Source of the DNA: Heliocidaris erythrogramma
Lineage: Eukaryota > Echinodermata > Echinoidea > Camarodonta > Echinometridae
Direction of reading: 5' to 3'
Length of the DNA stretch: 64,000 bases
Assembly: GCA_025617745.1 (NCBI GenBank)
Contig: CM046871.1
Location: 35,994,722 to 36,058,721, forward strand
In this document: positions 25,701-38,100 of the stretch, in pieces
Layout of the letters: the number at the start of each line of letters is the position of its first letter
Numbering within the stretch: the stretch's first letter is position 1
Made by a program: the position numbers and the translations under genes
Notes under the pieces: generated by a model
The model's database searches: none
What the model was told of the DNA's origin: nothing
What the model saw: only the letters and a program-made list of their open reading frames with translations

Positions 25701-28700
25701 TAGCTAAGAATTTGTCCAGGTTTTTGTACTCCAAAAAAATGTCTGATATAGATCTACCAAAAGAATATGTTCCTTTTCTATTGGAGCAACATTTAGTCCT
25801 ATAACTAAAGAAAATCAAATAAATCAATGTAAATCAAATAGATTTTTATTATTTGCCTCTGACGAAGATTCTGCTAGGATCGAAAGCTCAGCCCCTTTTG
25901 ACTCCATTTTACTCCATTGGCTCGCTATTATTGGATAAGCAGTTTTCAGCAGCTTGTTTTCGACATTTAAAAAAAAGCTCATTTCTTTTTTTCAGTCCTG
26001 CTCCAAAGTGTTTTTGTAAAGCATACTAAAGAGAAAAGAAGTAGAAAGAGACAGTTTTCTCTCAACACACTGAAAATGATTATCTTTTTTGGGCGTAATT
26101 TTTAAATAAGTTGTTTCAAAGAGTTTAAGATTGATAAATATTCTTCATGGTTCTGTTGAGACCGACTTCGGATAAAGGATATGTATTACCATTATTTCTT
26201 CTGTCATGCTGTTAAATCATTAGGTACAAATAATTGTTCTTGATTGTTATCAGTCATATTTCATTTGTGCTTTTGAATTATGTATCTTCTATATTGGTTC
26301 TGCTTGAAATTCATGTTGTGTCATAAAATACAGGAAGAATTATAATACAATGCTCTTTTTTCTGATTCCTCCATTTCAAAATCCCTTTATTCCACCTTTG
26401 TGATATTGTTTTTCTTTTCTCTTTCTAATATTCTTCATACTGCACAAGTGAATGAAAATCTAGATAAAAAGCAAATCTCAATAAAAAGCAAATCTCAACA
26501 TTATGCTGACTACTTTAATCACCCCTCCATTCCATCTCTTAATATTTAAACCCTTTTTGACTCCTCTCTGCTCTTCTTCCTTGTGCACCCATTCTGTTTC
26601 TGCCCCCTCCATTTTGCACCCTGCCCATCTGTTATTCTCCATTGTGTACCCCTTTTCTATCCCTTTCTGCCCCCCCCCCCCCCTTTTTCCCCTCTCTGGC
26701 CCTATCCTCTTTTGCACCATTTTCTATCCCTTTGTACTCATTCACTGTTGCCTCCTTTTTCCCCCTCTCCCTCTTTCCTTCTCTCTGTTTTGCACCCCTT
26801 TCTTCCTCTAACCGCCCGTCTCCGTTTTGCACCCCTTTCTTTCTCTATCCGCCCCTCTCTCCGTTTTGCACCCTTCCTCCGTTTTGCACCCTTCCTCTAT
26901 CTGCCCGTCTCCGTTTTGCACCCTTTTCTTTGTCTATCTGCCCCTCCCTGTTTTGCACCCTTCCTCTATCTGCCCTTATCCGTTTTGCACCCCTTTCTTC
27001 CTCTATCTGACCTTCTCCGTTTTGCACCCCTTTCTTCCTCTATCTGCCCTTCCCTGTTTCGCACCCTTCCTCTATCTGCCCGTCTCCGTTTTGCACCCTT
27101 TTCTTTGTCTATCTGCCCCTCCCTGTTTTGCACCCTTCCTCTATCTGCCCGTCTCCGTTTTGCACCCCTTTCTTTCTCTATCCGCCCCTCTCTCCGTTTT
27201 GCACCCTTCCTCCGTTTTGCACCCTTCCTCCGTTTTGCACCCTTCCTCTATCTGTCCCTCTTCGTTTTGCACCCTTCTTCTATCTTCCCTTCTCCGTTTT
27301 GCACCCTTTTCTTCATTTACCTCTTTACCTCGTCTCTATTGTACATCCTTTCTTACTCCTCTCTGCCCCCCCCCCTTCCTTGCTGCTCGATACCCCTAAC
27401 AGGAAGCTCTACACCTAGTTGCTCCTCCCATGTATACCCACTATGGTACGGTATGGCAGTATCAGAATGATGGAGAGTTAGCGGATGCAGGGTATACGTC
27501 TGTGAGTCTCAAGGACCATACAGATCACACTTACTTTGAACATGGTGCAGGGTAAGAGTCTTTCAAAAATGCAAGCCTTTCTATCTTTACCCCTCCCAAG
27601 CCTCACTCTCTTTTTTAGTTTTGCAAGGTGATCCCTCATCTCTTCCCCCCCCCCCTATTTTCTACCCCTGGTGCAGTGTCATGAATTAATTCAATCCTTC
27701 TTTCTCACTATTAATAGTGATGCAGTATAATTTTTACACTATATGCAAGCCCTTACTTCTCTATCCCTACTTCTCTCTCCCTCTCTTTATTTCTGCTGTG
27801 TATTTTTTGTAGATCGTGTAAGCTCTTATTTTTTTTTATCGCCACCTCTTTCTATCTCTCTCTCACCCTCTCCTCCTATTCCTTAATGATGCAGTTTAAT
27901 GTTCATAAAGCAAGCCTTCGTGTCTATATCCCCAATTCTCTATAGCTCTCGCTCTTTTTTTCCTTTTTCGTAGGATGCAGAGTGATAATATTGAGCTTTC
28001 GATTTGTGACAGGTAAAATCTAGTAGGGTAACTGGAGACGAAAATCGATCTGCGCATGAGCGAAATCCCGATTCTCTCCGTACCGCAGAATTTAACGACG
28101 GTCATCAGGCAAAATAGTACGGAGAGCGGCAAATTTCTGTGCGATGCATGCAAACAACTAACGTCACACACATTCTCCCGTAGCTGTCGCGTGGACGGAA
28201 ACGAAATGGCTTCAGAACAGGACGGGAGCTTGGGTGCGAGAACGGTCAGTACGTCAAATCCCCCGTACCGTGCGTCTCCTGTCGCAGATGGAAAGCTCGT
28301 TATTGAAACACTAAGCAACTTTCATATCTGTATCCCTCTCCTGATTCTCAGTACATCCATGCATCTATTTTTGTTGGAAAGTGCACTGTAAAAGTGGATA
28401 TTTTTGCATGATTAATTTTTCGCGCTCGGCTGAGTAAAGTGAATTTCGCATGTTTTTAATTTCACCGACGCGCTAGGCTCATGGGCAAAAAAATACATAA
28501 AGAAAAATATTCGCCTGTTTTTATTTTCGCGCACATATCATGCTACGTGAAATGCGCGAAAATTTCCACACCGCAAAATATTTCACGTTTACAGTATGTG
28601 AAAGGTTGTGTATTTGTCTGTTATGCCAGACACTAGCATGTAGTACAAAGTTCTTTTTAGTACATCTATGTGTCTATTTTAGAGCAAAGCATCTACATGT

Positions 28701-31700
28701 ATGAAGAGTTGTGTATTTGACATGTTTACCTGATATTAGTGTGTATCCCAAGGTTATTTACTGTGTTGTTGATGATTCTGCATGGTATCTGTATACAATG
28801 TTGTTTAAATAACTGTGCTTGTCTCTTATACCAGGGGAGCATTTCATCAAGTGTCTTGTCAGTGATTTTTACCGACAAATTCGCTCTCAGCCAATCAGAT
28901 GCAAGGATTTCAGTAGCTTATAACAGTTGTCCGTAAAATTCACTGACAAAATGCTTGATGGAACGCTCCCCAGACATTAATGCGGTTTTGATTCTCTCAC
29001 TGAATGTCGACTATAAGTTGCTCGAGCATGAAGACAAGCACAGTACCCTTTCCTCTGTGTGTGGAGAATTAGTATTTAAATCTGCAGACTTATCAAATGA
29101 ATATTAATTGTACCCATTTTGACCATTAAAGTGCTGATTATACATAAAAAGGCTTCAGATTATAGATTTCAAGCTGTTTTGTTAGAACTTTCCTCATTGC
29201 CGATTTCATAACAGTGTGAACAGACCAGAATTTGACTCGGCTCATGTGGTAGGATATGGAGGGCGACATGATCGCAATGTGAATCTCTTTGAAAAGCAGG
29301 TTTGGAAGGATTATCAGTAAAGGGAAAGAGTGCAATATGGTATTTGTGTACCTCAAAAGCCAGAAGATGTGTGCTGCAGGAGTTATAGATTGCAGTTGTA
29401 GTTTGGAAATCACATTGTCTGCCGATTTTTCCCAATACCAAGTGTTTATTTATTATATCCTCAGGAATGCAGTGTGGGTGTATGATTTACGGGTCTTATT
29501 ATATTATGCATACCGTTCAATAGCTTTAAATTGTTGTTGCCTCGAGGGATATTTATTTGAAATATTCTTCTCCCGATGTATTTTCTATAAGGTAGCTTAA
29601 CGAAACTCCATGGCGTATAAAGACGCAGGAAAGAAGCAAAGAGAAAAGTTGCTCCTTTTGTTTGTCATATTATTTTGCTTAAAACTGTTCAGAGGTTAAT
29701 ACTCGTTCTACATCCTAATATTTTTGTTCTGCCTCTATAAAATACAATTTAAATTTTGAAATAATTTTTGTCATATACATGCTTCTTTCCCTTGTTTTTA
29801 CGTGCCACGACGTTTCGCTATTAAAGCTACCTAACACAACCCCTAGACTACCGAGGCCTCTTTTCCTGCATTATGAATAGTCTATTCATGCCTTTGTCAT
29901 CAAAGACTATATAGCCCTTGGCATTGTAGTTTTCCATTTTGTACCGACTCTTGCACATGTCGTATCAAGACCTTAACCCCTAGCATGCCGTGGGCGGCAA
30001 ATCCCACCCAAAATTTTGAGTGTTGAATATTTTGTTTAACCTCTGAATGGCCTGAAAGTTCTTCCTCATACAGAAACCTGTGCCATCAGTATAATGTTTA
30101 TTCTTATGCAATATAACTTTGCCCAGTTTGCTCAAGAAAATTAACTCTTTGAAAGTTAATATTGAAAAATCATTTTTAGCATTTGCTCAAAAGTCTGGTG
30201 GCATGGAAGGGGTTAAGGGAATTTGGGGTCAATTTTTTTATTAATTGTTCTTCTCACAAGTTGCTTTTACTGTGATTTTGGTATTCATGCTTCCAATGTC
30301 TCTTTCCAGAAGTAATTATTTACAGCTGACGGATATTTTTAAGACAGTATGCGACCATGGAACCCCAAAGTAAAGAGCAAGGAATAAGCCAGTTCGGGGT
30401 TAGCGCATGGTACAAATGACTCCAAATATCCACAGATATTTTAGACATGGAGGGTCCCTTCATGTGCACTTCAGAAAAATAACTCTGGGAGTGATAGAGG
30501 TGCCTCATGAATAGCTATTGTTTCCCCCTTTAAAAAGAATACTTCCACCTGGATATCATGGAATGCGCCATTAGTGCATAATTGAATAATGATTACATGA
30601 CATTCATGAGCACATATCGAATATTAGTGTCAGTGGGTTTTAGAATTTGGTACAGATGACCTTTATCTGCTCATGCTCAGATTGCATCTCTGAAGTGGCT
30701 TATTGTTAGGTGATTGGTCCCCTTATATGTGTGAAATTCAATCATAGAATTACAGTGAAATCTGTAAATAAAGACCACTCAATTAAGGGAGACCAAAATG
30801 TCGACTGGGGTGTTGCAAGAAAGTTGCAATCAATTGCAAATTTGTAAAGCAAATTAGAACAACCATTCTGAATGGTTCAGGCTCTGCCCATTCAAGAAGA
30901 TGCGCTTGCAACAATGATTTTGATTGGTCAGTACCGACCAGTTGCAACTTGCAATCAATCGCAACTTTCTTGCAACACCCCATTAAACTGGTAGAATTCG
31001 AAGAGCACTATCTTACAGTCATTCTTAACCTTAAGAGATTAGTTGCATTTTATTTTGATTTCTAACCAAAAAACTTGCTTGGAAAATGAGCACATATTAT
31101 TTCTGACTTGCAAACGTAGAAAATTTCCCAGCAAGTACATTCATGCCTCGTGTGTGTACAGTCCCATGTACCCATTTATGTGTGCAGTGCATGTGCTTTT
31201 CAGTGAGCTTGGGTCAATTTCTTATTTTGATGATTCCAAAACCTCACAGTATACACCACTTCTTATGTAGACATGATCAACCTTCCCCAATTGAGTTTGA
31301 GACAGTTTCTTTCTCAATGTAGTCGCATGACCGGAACTCAACTGGGTCAATCCACATCATATCAACTGATGGGTGTCACCCGACCCCCTCCAATTTTCTT
31401 TAAACTCGCACCAAATGTTCCCCCAAGTGTCTGACGGAAAACTCCAAAATATTTTGCCCCAAGGTCAAACGGTTGCTAAGATATGGCCTCGCCTAGCAAC
31501 CAATGCACAGACAAACCAACAGGGCTAATTAAACTTATGCATTTTTGATTGACAAATGTAGCCAAAATTCTTCACACAGGGAGATCATTGTCTGGATATT
31601 GAGAGAACTTTATGCCCTTTACAAAAAAGATAATCATGACACAAATACGATTCTCCGTTTTCATGTACAAGGTCACCAAAAATGACATGAACTGTAAAAT

Positions 31701-34700
31701 CTGTGATTTCAAGTGTATGTTTGGAGGTTCATAGCTTCAAAATCAAATAAGCTTAGGACCCAATATTTTGTATATTTGAACACTTTTAGTAATTGAACAA
31801 ACCTTTAAAAAAAATCAGAACGTTTGTCCAAGCGGTTTTGCTAAAGAGCGCCCTCAAATTAGGGATATTTTCAAAATAAGCCAAGTTCAAAGTCATAGAT
31901 CTCCCTTAGTCCAATCTCGGAACACCACCAATTCTTGTGTATGGATAGGCATTTACCTATATTTTAACAAGTTACCAAAGAAATTTTGCGTCCGGAATGT
32001 TCAATGGCCAATGTACACTGTCGAAAGTGGTCATAAACGCATCAAAATCAAAAGAAAATTGACATATGGGCTAAAGATCATATTTCAAATGTTAATTTCT
32101 TCAAGATAAAAGGGCCATGCATAGTGATATTAACAGTTATGGTAGTATGTTATAGGTACTAAAAGAATATATACTACTGTAAGTTTGTTTTGTAGGAGAA
32201 TGACCTTGAAATCGCTTCTCAAAGTCAACAAAAAACATACACTTAAAATATGCTCATTTCTGGTCACCTGTGACCTTTATAGCATATTTCATAATTGATT
32301 TTCTCACAGACCCTAAAAAAATCAGAATGTAACCATCCTGATTGGTCAAATAACACCACTTGACCTTGCAAAAAAAAAGTACTTACGCACGGCAAAAAGG
32401 TACTAACACACGGCTGAGCTGCACCTACGCGTACAAACTTAAACGCAATGAAATTGTGTGGTTTAATTGTCATTTTAGCGCAGGGATTACATGCGCGCAC
32501 TGCAACGCGCATGACTTTTGTTGGCTACTCTTATGTGATGTCATCCAGGAAAGCGAATGGCAGCCTCCATGACTGTGCGACTCTTGGCATTTCTGTGAGG
32601 CTTGTAACGTAACCTATTTTTATAGACTTCATAAACATATTGCCGACCCGTTTTATAAAACTATTAATACATGGTTGTGAGTTTGTGCGTTAGTGCGATC
32701 CAGCAACACGTAGGTTTTTATCGAAAACACGCGGCTTGCGCCTCGTGCGTATAGTACACCACGATGAAAATCTTTTTGTTGCCAGATCGCAGGAACGCAC
32801 TCCCAACCATGTATTAATAGTATAATATCCCATCTTCATTTATTCTGGGTATATCTATTCAACAATGAATATTTGTATCTTACGTCAGGCGGTACTAAAT
32901 CTTATCAGTAAGCCTATGCCGACCCTGTTTGGGGACACTTGGTGTTACCAGAATGATGGAGCACTCTCTGATGCTGCATCTCTAAACATAACGCTTCAGA
33001 ACCATACTGATACTACATACAATGAAGGCAGTGCAGGGTAAGCAAAGAAAATGCTGTTTGCTTGCTTCCAAGGCCAAAAGATGCTTGCTTCCAACTATTC
33101 CAATCATAATAATAACAATGATGATAATAAAAAAATTCTTGTATGGCTCTCATATACATCATGCAAAGTGCTAAAAACACTACCCCACATTTACATGTAG
33201 CTCTGCTTCTAGTTTCTTTGCTCACTGCATTCAAGGAATCCTTCCCGCATAATAGGTACCCATTTACTACACCTGGGGGGTTTTTCATAAAGCTGTTCGT
33301 AAAGTTACGCATGACTTTATGAACAACTTAAATATGACAAGCCAAATGGGATGCTTAATCATTTTTAACTGCATCAACTAAAGTTGAAGTGTGCAGATGT
33401 ACATGTAGATTAACAATCTTATCATAACAAACATTTTAAATGCAAAGTATATTTTTTGCCGTAATTTAATTGAGGTTATTTGAAATATAGTCACATTTTG
33501 TTAAAACATCAGGAATCCTATTGGGCATCCTATCTGGCACTTCATGTTCAAGTCATTCGTAAAGTCAAGTGTAACTATACGAACAGCTTTATGAAACAAC
33601 CCCCCTGGATGGAGAGTGGCAATTGTAGATTAATGCCTTGCCAAAGAACTGCAGTGACATGCCAGGAGTCAAATCCACGACCTTTGCATCTCCAACCCCC
33701 TGGATGGAGAGTGGCAAATGTAGATTAATGCCTTGCCAAAGAACTGCAGTGACATGCCAGGAGTCAAATCCACGACCTTTGCATCTCCAACCCCCTGGAT
33801 GGAGAGTGGCAAATGTAGATTAATGCCTTGCCAAAGAACTGCAGTGACATGCCAGGAGTCAAATCCACGACCTTTGCATCTCCAGTCCAGTTCTTATACC
33901 ACTATTGGGGTGTTGCAAGAAAGTTGCAATCAATTGCAAATTGTAAAGCAAATTAGAACAACCATTCTGAATGGTTCAGGGTCTGCCCATTCAAGAAGAT
34001 GCGCTTGCAACAATGATTTTGATTGGTCAGTACCGATCAGTTGCAACTTGCAATCAATCGCAACTTTCTTGCAACACCCATATGACACCTACTTTTTTCA
34101 AAGCCATAACAAAAAGCCGTACAAGGCAGTACAAGTATTTTTTAAAAAAGCGTAAAAAGAAGGGAAAAAATCTTACTTTTATAACTCATCCAACACTTCA
34201 ATTATACTATTCCTTGTTATTGCCCTGCATCTCATTGTAGTGTATAATGTATGTGTCTTTCATTTACCTAGATATATTTTTCACTTTCTATATTTTTTCA
34301 TCCCTCCCATCTCGTTTACACTCTTCTATTAATCTGGTTTATAATCTTTTCACTAATATCAACTTTTGTAACAGTACGTAAAGAAAATCTTGCCATTTGA
34401 TTTGCTGATTTTGCACATCACCAGACCTTCTCCAAACCATGCAAGTTTTCTTCAAGCAAAATGGATACTGCATGTTCAATCATATTAATCCATCTACCTG
34501 CATGTGTTGTCATAAGTGGACAGTCATTGCTTGATCACCGATTTAAATAGCAATACATGTATTCATATTCACCCATAGTGGAATGTTTACCCAGGGTAAC
34601 CACATCAGTGAGTAACACTGTTATACTTGCAGGCCTTGCATTCCTAAGATAGAAAACATTTTAGTTTGAAAGATGTAGCATTCTAATCAACTCATACCCC

Positions 34701-35097
34701 TTTCAAACCAAAGGTCCAGTCTGTAAGGAACAAGAGAAAAGTTACCCGCGTAAAGCCGAACAACTTCCCCACGTAACTTCTAATGAGGTAGAGAACTTAC
34801 GCGGGGAAAGAGAGTGTCAGCGGATAAGTGGTCAGTTTGAGAGGTTGGTGGAGAACTTCCCCTGTGAAATATGTCTGAGATCAATTATCACTTCCGGCTG
34901 GTCACACCGTGATCCCAAGTCGTCGTATCATTATCATTATAGTTATGTGTATAGTTTGATGCATTCAGTTCAGTGAGTTAACGTTGTATATGTTGTACTT
35001 TCTTTTGTATATGTACGTATAGCACCACTAGTGTCATGTTTGACGGACATAAGAGCTTTATAAGAAGCCACATTATTATTATTTTTCTCATTATTAA

Positions 35098-35133
<36 letters not shown>

Positions 35134-38100
35134 CAGTGGTAGTAGTAGTAGTAGTAGCAGCAGCGATAGTAGTAGTAGTAGTGTTATCAATAAATTTATT
35201 ATAATATGGCAATAATAGGATGTTGAGATCCTTTCAATGCTGTGGAGAAAAGGACCATTTAGTTTTGAATCGTTGTGATAACATTCTGTGAATAATTGTG
35301 CAATTATTTGTTTTTCAGAGGCCTTGCCCTACATTGCATCTACCATGATGGTGGAGGAGGTGAAAACACTCTTGTTGATGGGTTCCATGCTGCAAAACTC
35401 CTAAAGGTAGTACAGTGTAACCTGTCTATAAAGACCGCTCAAGGGAGACGAGAAAAGCGGTCTTTATGAGCAGGTGGTCTTTATGTACAGGTTCCTTTAA
35501 TACACATGTCAATGAGAAACACTTTTCAAGGGAAACGAAAATTGTGGTCTTTATAGACAGGTGGTCTTTCTATACAGGTGGTCGCTAAAGCAGGTTTGAC
35601 TGTAATTTGTGTTGGTCAGAATTGCAAGTTTTGGCAATGCTGTGGTATCTGTCCAGTATGATACAGTGGAAATTCGCTATAACGAGGATCTTGGAATTAT
35701 GAAAATTACCTTGTTATATCTGGGGGGTGTTTCATAAAGCTGTTCGTAAGTTACGCACGACTTTACGAACGACTGGTGATCAGTTCTTGTGCTAAATGAT
35801 TGAGAATCTGATTAGTATAGCACCCAAGAACATGTTCCAGTCGTTTGTAAAGTCATTTGTAACTTTACGAATAGCTTTATGGAACACCCCCCAGGAATCT
35901 CCTTATATTGGGGTATAAAAGCAAAAGAACATAAATACCTGGGACCAGAAAAATCACCTTTTTATATCAGGAATCTCGTTATAACCGAGCTCTTTATATC
36001 AAGTTTCCACTTTATCAGGGTTTTATTCTTGTAATTCAATTCAAAGATAAAACATCCCTTGATATGAGCAATGATTATTGGTGGAAATACCATGACGAAC
36101 CTTTGATTAATGGTCATATCAAGAGATTTTAATTTTTGGATGAAATAAATGGATAAAATAGTTATGTCATAATGGTGCAAATTTACTGACTTTTTCATTG
36201 ATATAATTGCATTTTCTTATGGTGTATTAGCACAGCATTAATTCAAAATATAATCACTATGGATTTTGTGAGAAAATTGCTCTGTCCATGGTGTAACAGC
36301 TCAATAATTATTAGTTATTGTCATAACAAAATGAATATGGACTTGTTGAAAACGTGTTCTTCATTGTAAGCCTTTGTTATGTGTTAATGTGCCCCTCCCC
36401 TCTTCCATACGGCCTCTTCCATAGATGCAGGCTAGGTTAAAGAGTAAAACACTCTGTCCTCAGATAGGACGTTAAATGGAGGACCTATGAATAGAAGAGT
36501 TCATCTCTTATGTACGTTAAAGGGCAATCCAACCTTGGTGATAAGTTGATTTGTGTGAAAGCAGAAAAATAAGAAAAACAGGATTGTGAAAGTTTGAGAG
36601 AAATCGGACAAGGAACAAGAAAGTTATGTTTGAAAAATGAAATCAGTACATCTATGTGAATCTCAAATTGGCAATTTGGTGAGTCGATTGTGACATACTT
36701 GTGGACAACTCTCCTGTTTGTCGTACAGAAAAATATTAATTTGCGGTTTTCTCCGAAGCGCCTTTACCCTCGGGGCAGTACTCAAAATATATTGGATATA
36801 GCATATTGTTATAGGTCTTCATGAAAGAAAAAAATCCTGAGTAATAGATTTTGAAAAAAATGATATCTTAGCCATTTTGTGTGTTGGAGCGAATGGGAGA
36901 GTTGTCCGCAACTACATCAGTGATGTTACCTATTCGGCCAATTTGAAATTCCCATATGTATAGTTATTACAACCTTCAAAAATTCATAACTTTCTTATTG
37001 TTTGTCCGATTTCGTTCAAACTTTCACCAATCTGATTCTCTGATTTTTCCTCTTTCATTCAGAGCAACTTGCCATTAGGGTTGGATTTCCCTTTAAGAAC
37101 CTACTGCACCCTTCTTCTAGGAGTAGGGGAAGCCCCAATCAGTCATGCCAGGAGGATAGATCCCTGGGTCAATCAGCATTTTTCTGCTGGAGACCAGAAA
37201 AGCAGCAGAATGTTTTACTTATAATAAAAATTCAGCACTAACACCTATCAGCATGTAACGAGTCAGGTTCTACTAAAGCACAATAAACTGTTTATCTGCA
37301 CAGCACAAAAAATTTAGTATGTACCCCCGGATGTCTAGAAAGTGGCTGCTGCATGGGCCGGACGTGCACATTATGTACGTATTGTAACACGTGACCTTAT
37401 TACAGTTTGGTATGGAGTTCGATTCCCTGCCGTAGCACTGCCATCCTTTGGTAAGACATTGATATACTGGTGGTGTAAAAAAAGTTTTACCTGATTGCTA
37501 AGAAAGCATGTGTATGCTATCTTAGCAATAATAATAGTAATTATTATTATTAAGTATTTGGCATCACCTGTGCCTGGGAGGGGAAAAAACGAACTGAATC
37601 ACTGTAACCCTTAGGTCTCTCCTCCCGATATAACTGATTTGGACGTGCAGGTGTACCACTACACCGGGGTTTCCCCCTTCTCTTACTCGAATAGTGCCAT
37701 GTGTAATTAATAATTATTCTGACTTACCTTTATAGGAAACCCATCCTGAGCATTACAGCACCTTACTGCATGCTCCTGTGGTAGGACACTATTTGGATGA
37801 AACAAGAGACTTCCGTTGCTACCACAATGTGTTGCGCCACAACGTGGTGACAGGCCAACTACAACAAATCAGGTATGGTGACGTTGATCTTAATTAACCC
37901 TAAAAAGACGGGGGGGGGGGGGGGGGGGGGGGGGACGTTTCGCATGATAACTCCGGAATGCGAAAAGCTTTCACCGCGCCGCTCCGTGACTTTTTACTTT
38001 CAAGTCTCGCGCAACTCGCTTGTGCATGCCGTTTGAAAAAAGTTTGTCAACCCCAAAATTGCTCAGAAACGTGATTTTGTGTACAAAGTCAATGCAAATT

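Noticed and set aside
26583-27470. 295-codon open frame rich in Phe, Pro, Ser and Cys
   Set aside because: Low-complexity translation of the C/T minisatellite; all three frames and the opposite strand are equally open, and it runs over the real exon 5a in the wrong frame.
28056-28391. 111-codon frame MSEIPILSVPQNL in the intron after exon 5a
   Set aside because: CpG-richer patch, but no recognisable domain, open frames on both strands, and the end runs into a MITE.
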